Positions 58,201-64,000 of a stretch of DNA of 64,000 nt are shown in pieces. Source of the DNA: Clitoria ternatea. Lineage: Eukaryota > Streptophyta > Magnoliopsida > Fabales > Fabaceae. How positions within the stretch are numbered: the stretch's first letter is position 1; each line of letters opens with the position of its first letter. The stretch is from NCBI GenBank assembly GCA_037962975.1, contig CM075676.1, positions 95,488,001-95,552,000 on the forward strand, given 5' to 3'. A program made the position numbers and the translations under genes. The notes under the pieces were generated by a model. The model saw only the letters and a program-made list of their open reading frames with translations, was not told where the DNA came from and searched no databases.

Positions 58201-61200
58201 GGAATCGAGAAATGTTGTACCACTTATGCGAAATTGGGTCTTTATAAATCATCCACAAATTAAAAATAAATATTACATGCATTTCTAAATAAAAATTTAC
58301 ATATATTAAAAATAAATATTAAATGCATTTAATATAAAAGGGTCGATTAACCTTGATCGAACTTGTTGACATAATAAAAAATGAACAAAACTTTTATAAG
58401 AATTTTGCTAGTTATTCCAAGAAATAAAGTTTTGTAAAACAAACAAAAAACTTTTATAAAAAAACTAGAATAATTTCCTGTTGCTAAACGCAGTCTGAAT
58501 ATTCTTATTTAATTTAAATTAACTATTTTAATATTTTAAAAATTAATAAATATATAAAATAATCTCTTAATAAATTAACTATTTTAATATTTCAACATAC
58601 GTTAAGAGAACGACTAAATTATTCTAGTTTTTTTATAAAAAAATTTTGTTTGTTTTACAAAACTTTATTTCTTGGAATAATTAGCAAAATTCTTATAAAA
58701 GTTTTGTTCATTTTTTATTATGTCAACAAGTTCGATCAAGGTTAATCGACCCTTTTATATTAAATGCATTTAATATTTATTTTTAATATATGTAAATTTT
58801 TATTTAGAAATGCATGTAATATTTATTTTTAATTTGTGGATGATTTATAAAGACCCAATTTCGCATAAGTGGTACAACATTTCTCCATTCCAACAGGCGA
58901 AATGCATTTTGATGTGACCCTGACCATTGTTTCTCCAGTCCAAGAGGCGAAATGCATGATGACGTGACACTGACTTGTGTTTCTCTCATTCAACAGGAGA
59001 AATGCTTGTGTTAGTGACAAGTGTCAAAATCTGCACCATTTCGTAGACTGGGTGGGAGAAATGCTGACGACTGACATTTCTTAGGTCCAATGTGCGAAAT
59101 ATAATAACTGATGGGATATTTTTTAACCCAGACACCAAAATATTTTTGAAACTACACTACTCTTTAAATTTTTTTAAAAAAACACACTAATTTTAAAAAA
59201 AACCCTTAAAAAAATGACACAGAGTCATACTCTCATGCACTTGTGGTAATCAGTTATTGATTGCCTACACCAAAAAAATTGAATGGTCTTGTCTTCTTAT
59301 TTGCAGTGTGTTGTACCTTTATTAATTAATTAATGTTGTTCATTTACCTGGTTACAGGCTAGGTTTTTAGAGGCTGCTGTTGCACACAAAAAGAAGATTG
59401 GATTCAATGGTAACGATTTCTGGAATGCCAATACCACTTTGTAGCGCTTAATTATGAAACATAGGAAGAGCACACTAATCATCTATTCTTTTAATTCTTT
59501 TCCCTTAATAAAGAACTTTTCTTATGTATTTACTAATGTGATTTCAGGGACACTGCTTATTGAACCAAAGCCACAGGAACCTACAAAACACCAGTACACT
59601 TCTTAATCTTTACCTATTCAATCAATAATTTTGTGGCACCTGTTATCTATACTAATATTTCTCCAGGTATGATTGGGATGCCGCAACCTCAGCTAATTTC
59701 TTGCGAAAATATGGACTTATTGGTAATATTTACTTGTTCTCTTCATCCAACTGTCTCTCTAGCAACTGAAAATTGAATGTGATATCTTTTCATATTGAAA
59801 ATTTATGCTGAGGCAGGGCATAGTTAAGATTTGGAACTGTATAGAACTTTAATTTTCTCAATATTCTTTAATATAGAGCTATTATGTTACCTACTTTGCC
59901 TTCACCTTTATGTCTTTGCTACTTTGGTTCTACCTAAAATTAATGGCTAAATGATCCCTTGTTTAAATTAGTTTAGCAGAAGCCTAACTATGAAATGCAG
60001 GATGACCAGCTTTTTCAACATTTTCTGTGCACACAATATTTCTTCAATTCCTTCATTAAGAACCAAGGTTTTAAAAACCGGACCGATGATTGAACCGGTG
60101 AAGGTATTGATTCACGGTTCATTGGTTCATCAACCATGGTCAAACCGGTTATAATAAAATATATTTTTGATATAATATAGAATAATTCTTGATATATTAA
60201 CAATAAATTATATAAAAACTAAGTTAACTAAGGATCATATTACATGTTTTATAGGATTGAAAAATTATAATAAATAAAAATAATGTGTAAATATTATATA
60301 TAAGTTCTTTTATTTATTTAAAAGTATTTTTAATAGATTTTTTAAAAAAATAGCAAAAAAAGTAAAAAAAAAAACAATTTTAGAAATCTGACCGGTTCAA
60401 CCGATTTTCAATAGTGGTTTTCAACTTGTTCTTGACTGGTTCTGAGATGCCCTTGTTTTTTCACTTGTTCGGACCGGTATCCTGACCAATTCCCGGTCGA
60501 ACCGGCTGGTCCAGTTTTTAAAACTATGTTAAGAGCTATATTCTCCTTTACTAATTTATTTCTGCCTCATTTTTTATTCTTTAGGGGAATTTAAACTCAA
60601 CATAGAGTGCAACCATGCCACCCTATCTGGTCACAGGTGAGTCTATCATTGTATTTTTTGTTTACATGGGATGTCCTTGATGATACTTTTTTATTTTGAA
60701 TTTGATATTCATAACTGAAGCTGGACAAGCTCTTTGCATCTGGCAGTTGTCATCATGAGCTTGAAACTGCAAGGATCAATGGATTGCTGGGTAATATTGA
60801 TGCAAACACCGGAGATCCTCAAGTTGGTATGTGTGAATTCTCTATTATTCAATAAACGATAAATACTACCTCCGTCCTTAATATAAGCAACAAAAAAAAA
60901 TATTTTTGTCCTAGGAATATAAGCAAATTTAACTAATTCTAGTTCAGTAATCGTGAAGGTATTCCTAAAATGCCTTTATTTAATGCACATTTTAATTTTT
61001 AATGGAGAGAGAATAAATTCTCTTAACAAGTTCCACTAAAGGGCATCATAGTAAAAAATATACATTTTTTTAAATGAATTTAACTACTTTTCTTAAAAAC
61101 TGTATTTTTTGTTTATATTCAAGGACAGGCTTAGTAATTTTTAACATGAAACATGGATTTTTATCATTACTTCAGGCTGGGACACAGATCAGTTTCTTGT

Positions 61201-62099
61201 GGACATTCAAGAGGCGACAATGATTATGCTCAGTGTGATCAGAAATGTAAGAAAAATGCTTGTCTCTGAGCCTGCACCATGAAATGCAACACTATCATAT
61301 TAGAAATGCAATTTCCTCTGATTCTTCCATTTTCTTTTGGCTTCTCCAGGGAGGAATTGCACCGGGTGGATTCAACTTTGATGCAAAATTGTGAGTCCCT
61401 CACCATTGTCCGGCACTTATATTCCTGATTGTTTATTTGCTTACTGTTTTTTTAACCTTAATTTCTTTACTGTGCAATATTCTAGGCGGAGAGAGAGCAC
61501 AGATGTTGAAGACTTGTTCATAGCCCACATTGTTGGAATTGACACAATGGCCCGAGGCCTCAGAAATGCTGCCAAGCTAATTGAGGTGATACACTTTATC
61601 TACCTTCTATTTTTAATCTCATAATTCAGACGTGTAAACTCACCGAAAGCTTCTTTAATTCTTTTCAATATCATGAGAGTTGTACTGAACGTTTCTTACT
61701 ATGTTGAACCAAAGGATGGATCTCTAGCTGAGCTTGTCCGCAAGCGATATCAGAGTTTTGACACAGAAATTGGAGCACAGATAGAGGTAACATTCTTCCA
61801 ATATATTATATCTCCTCCTTGATATATGTTAGTGTTTGTTGTGATTAATTTTATCGGAATGGATGTGCCACAGGCTGGTAAAGCTGACTTTGATATGCTT
61901 GACAAGAAGGTCAAGGAATGGGGAGAACCAGAGGTTGCTTCTGCGAAACAGGTATGTTCTATTATACTAGTTAACATTTTAGTCTTCTCGCAGTATTTTA
62001 GTATTTCCTTATTGATAACTTGTTTCGTAGTTTCTAATAAAGGTCTTTTGTGGTATGTTACAGGAGCTGGCCGAGATGATCTTCCAATCTGTTATATAG
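55268..62099 (+). CDS. XYLA: Xylose isomerase (plant, signal-peptide type)
   Basis: Twenty exons, 479 residues: 55268-55333, 55412-55516, 55968-56042, 56147-56276, 56365-56456, 56666-56722, 57250-57323, 57412-57466, 57557-57658, 59358-59409, 59548-59593, 59667-59722, 60585-60636, 60747-60826, 61176-61246, 61350-61390, 61486-61585, 61715-61786, 61874-61951, 62064-62099. All junctions are GT-AG and keep the frame. It interconverts D-xylose and D-xylulose using two divalent metal ions. Active-site residues are visible: H144 and D147 (FHDRD), E275 and K277 (IEPKP), E311 and H314 (ECNH), and the D-rich GDPQVGWDTDQF and STDVEDLF stretches. The length fits plant class II enzymes. The first about 22 residues are a hydrophobic signal-type leader, so entry to the secretory pathway is likely (inference). 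Introns 9, 12 and 14 hold transposons. Confidence 0.96.
57878..57886. repeat. 9-bp target-site duplication TTAAAAAAA (left)
   Basis: Matches 59206-59214. Nine bases is the Mutator-type length. Low sequence complexity weakens it a little. Confidence 0.75.
57887..58476 (+). repeat. Left arm of the foldback element
   Basis: Pairs with 58616-59205 as inverted repeat, ending CTAGAATAATTT. Confidence 0.92.
58616..59205 (-). repeat. Right arm of the foldback element
   Basis: Reverse complement of 57887-58476 with few mismatches. Confidence 0.92.
59206..59214. repeat. 9-bp target-site duplication TTAAAAAAA (right)
   Basis: Matches 57878-57886. Confidence 0.75.
60056..60063. repeat. 8-bp target-site duplication TTAAGAAC (left)
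   Basis: Right copy TTAAGAGC at 60529-60536, one mismatch. Confidence 0.65.
60064..60528. mobile_element. hAT-type MITE in xylose isomerase intron 12, 465 bp
   Basis: The ends CAAGGTTTTAAAAACCGGAC and (reverse complement) CATAGTTTTAAAAACTGGAC form inverted repeats next to an 8-bp, one-mismatch duplication. Subterminal AACCGG / CCGGTT words are frequent. The middle is AT-rich and non-coding. Confidence 0.82.
60866..61134. mobile_element. Stowaway-type MITE in xylose isomerase intron 14, 269 bp
   Basis: The ends CTACCTCCGTCC and (reverse complement) CTAAGCCTGTCC are followed on both sides by TT(A/G)ATATAA-type sequence and flanked by TA dinucleotides. This is the pattern of Stowaway (Tc1/mariner-related) MITEs. 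Non-coding. Confidence 0.82.
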
Positions 62100-64000
62100 A
62101 AAGCAGAATTTAGATGGCTGCTATTTTTCTTGTTCTTTCTGTCAGGAACAGTTCGGCATAGTGTGTGATACTCATTTTCCTTTGGGAAAAATAAAAAGTG
62201 TGGGCTAACAGCCCCAGTTCACGCGTGGTGCAGTGACTGTTAGCTTATGTAAACAATTACGAAGTACTTAATAGAATAATTTATAATTTTCACAAGTTAT
62301 TTTTAATTTATTTCAAAACATTCTATGATCAAAATTTTAACATAAGATTTATATAAATAATATTTTTATTTATGGAATAAGCGCCTAATTAAGCTAAATG
62401 CAATTTAGCATCCGAGTGAGCCAGAGGGAGACCAAAAAAGAAAAAGAACCATAGGGTATATCATCACTACAAAATATGGCGGTGCTTAGTGTATATTGAA
62501 AACCAAGAAAATGTTACTTCCTGCAAAATGCTTCGTTACGAAACATACGAATTGCACTAATTGTACGCTCCTTTTCCGTTTCGGCTATTAACGTGGATTT
62601 TTTTCTTTAAAAATTAAAATAAATTAATCAAATTCAAAAATAAAAATAAATTTTTATATTTAGGAAAAAGTATTTTTTATACGGATTAATGAAAGATTAT
62701 TAGTATCAAAGTTTTCTTTTACACTGTTATTTTTAATAGCTAATATAAAATATATATTTTTTACCGTTATTTTATTAAAAGGTGTTTTTATCTTAACTAT
62801 TTAAACAAACAATGTAAAAAAATAAAAAAATTAATATTTTATATTAGTTATTTTAATAATTGATATAAAATAGTGATGGATCTTTTTAGAGGCGGGAGGG
62901 GCCATGGCCCCACCATTAAGATTTATTATATGACATTAAAAAATAATCTCCACTATGTAATTAAAGTAATGTCGATAATTGAGTTTGGATGTTATAAATG
63001 TTATTAATTTAAAGTTTTATAATGCTAACTTTATCCGTCATAATAGTAATTTGTAGCTCAAAATTAAAAAAATATTAAAAAATAAAACTAAAATAGTAGT
63101 ATCTGTTTATATATGATTGTTTGGCTAAAATTAACTCTTCTCATATATTATGAAATATACATATTTATATATATTTTATTGTTTCTAAATTATACGTACA
63201 TGGATTAAAATCTAAAAATACTTAATTATTTTGACACCTTCAAAATTTACCATGAGCTCTGCCACTGGATGTAAAAGAATATTGGTTAGTTAAAAAAATT
63301 AGTGTAAAAAATATTTTTAAATTGACTTTTAAATGATTGGTGTGATAAGAAATAAAATGTTAAATATTTTTTATATCGGTTATTTTAAAAGCAAGTGTAA
63401 AAAATATTTTTTTAAAATAATTAACTGGTATTATAATATCATAAACTACACGAACATTTTAAAATACTAAGTAACTGGAGGATATTTTTGATTGGTATCT
63501 TTATGATTTGTTAAAAAAAATAAATACGTAAAGCACAAAATTGAAATGATAAAAGATTAAGAATAGGGTTTAGTATGTTTGGTGACGAATGTTTTCGTGC
63601 TAAATAGCATTGCTGATTAACATAATCATTGACAATTATCACGAGGATATTGATTATTAAAGTTTTTTTCTTACACATCAGTAAAGTATTGAACAATTAT
63701 TTTATGTTTTTTATGTATTAATTTTTAATAGATATTTTTTAACTAGAACCCTTTTTTCGGTTCCACGAAGCAAGCCTTAGCCTGGTTAGCTTAGCGTTTT
63801 TCATATCATACGAGGGAACCACTCTTCTCTCTTTTATAAAGAGGGAACTACTTTTTGTTCTGCCTTTTGTACTTGTTTCCCACCAATTCTAACGAGTATT
63901 CAAAAACGTTTTTTTTTATTTTTCAGTTTTAATTAAAAACTGTTATCCTATTTTCTGTTTTTAAAATTTTGTACAGAAAAAATAAGAATAGAAAAAAAAT
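62100..64000. other. Xylose isomerase 3' flank and AT-rich spacer
   Basis: 3' UTR with a possible AATAAA signal near 62190, then AT-rich DNA. The stretch 62640-62880 has imperfect inverted words (AATAGCTAATATAAAAT / ATTTTATATTAGTTATT), and 63300-63420 has repeated GTGTAAAAAATATTTTT. These may be decayed MITEs. A GGGGCCATGGCCCC palindrome lies near 62906. No gene recognised. Confidence 0.45.

Larger units (their letters stand above)
57887..59205. mobile_element. Foldback Mutator-like element with 590-bp inverted arms, in xylose isomerase intron 9
   Basis: The element starts GGG and ends CCC inside a 9-bp TTAAAAAAA duplication. Arms 57887-58476 and 58616-59205 are both 590 bp and, over the 300 bases compared by eye, differ at only about eight positions. 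A 139-bp AT-rich loop (58477-58615) separates them. Repeated TTTCTCC / TTTCGCC words occur in each arm. No transposase: the short open frames in the arms mirror each other and are not genes. It makes up most of the 1.7-kb intron. Confidence 0.92.

Noticed and set aside
57954..59020. Set of short open frames on both strands in xylose isomerase intron 9
   Set aside because: They are mirror images of each other in the two arms of the foldback element and match no domain.
1..64000. tRNA, rRNA or other structured RNA genes
   Set aside because: Nothing convincing was found by eye. The tRNA-like words seen (TGGTATCAGAGC) are retrotransposon primer-binding sites.

Overview
This window is nuclear DNA of a flowering plant: AT-rich, with intron-rich genes, GT-AG introns, plant-type promoters and many retrotransposons. 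The gene types (UGT78-like glycosyltransferase, two PR-1 proteins, CIPK, secreted-type xylose isomerase) and the style of the small inverted-repeat elements suggest a legume, perhaps Phaseoleae. That placement is inference.

Layout. 1-18.7 kb is a nest of transposons. The 3' end of a Ty3/gypsy element (element 1, + strand) has a very long 3' LTR, which is split by a complete 10.3-kb Ty3/gypsy element (element 2, - strand, target duplication AGAAG). Element 1 abuts a degenerate LINE, and that LINE is itself split by a 1.75-kb solo LTR (target duplication CCCAC). 18.7-30 kb holds a two-exon UGT78-type glycosyltransferase (- strand) and several small inverted-repeat DNA transposons. 30.6-36.2 kb holds two convergent PR-1/CAP genes. 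Between them lie a 5'-truncated LINE with intact target duplications and two tiny TTCACC-poly(A) insertions. 39.8-42.6 kb is a 14-exon CIPK21-like kinase (- strand). 44.2-53.6 kb is a decayed, internally deleted third Ty3/gypsy element (element 3) plus a solo LTR of the same family in the opposite orientation. The two LTRs make a 2.6-kb inverted repeat. 55.1-62.1 kb is a complete 20-exon xylose isomerase gene (+ strand) whose introns hold a foldback Mutator-like element with 590-bp arms, a hAT-type MITE and a Stowaway-type MITE. The remaining DNA is AT-rich spacer.

The host genes do not form a pathway or cluster. They are independent: specialised metabolism (UGT78), secreted defence proteins (PR-1), Ca2+ signalling (CIPK) and sugar isomerisation (XYLA). 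Exon models were built by hand from reading-frame continuity and splice signals. The UGT, CIPK and xylose isomerase models keep an open frame throughout.

I saw no undescribed enzymatic system. The most notable unusual structures are the 590-bp-arm foldback element in a xylose isomerase intron, the two tiny retro-insertions with full target duplications, the inverted LTR pair, and the oppositely oriented CCGAGTGA arrays in the element 1 LTR.
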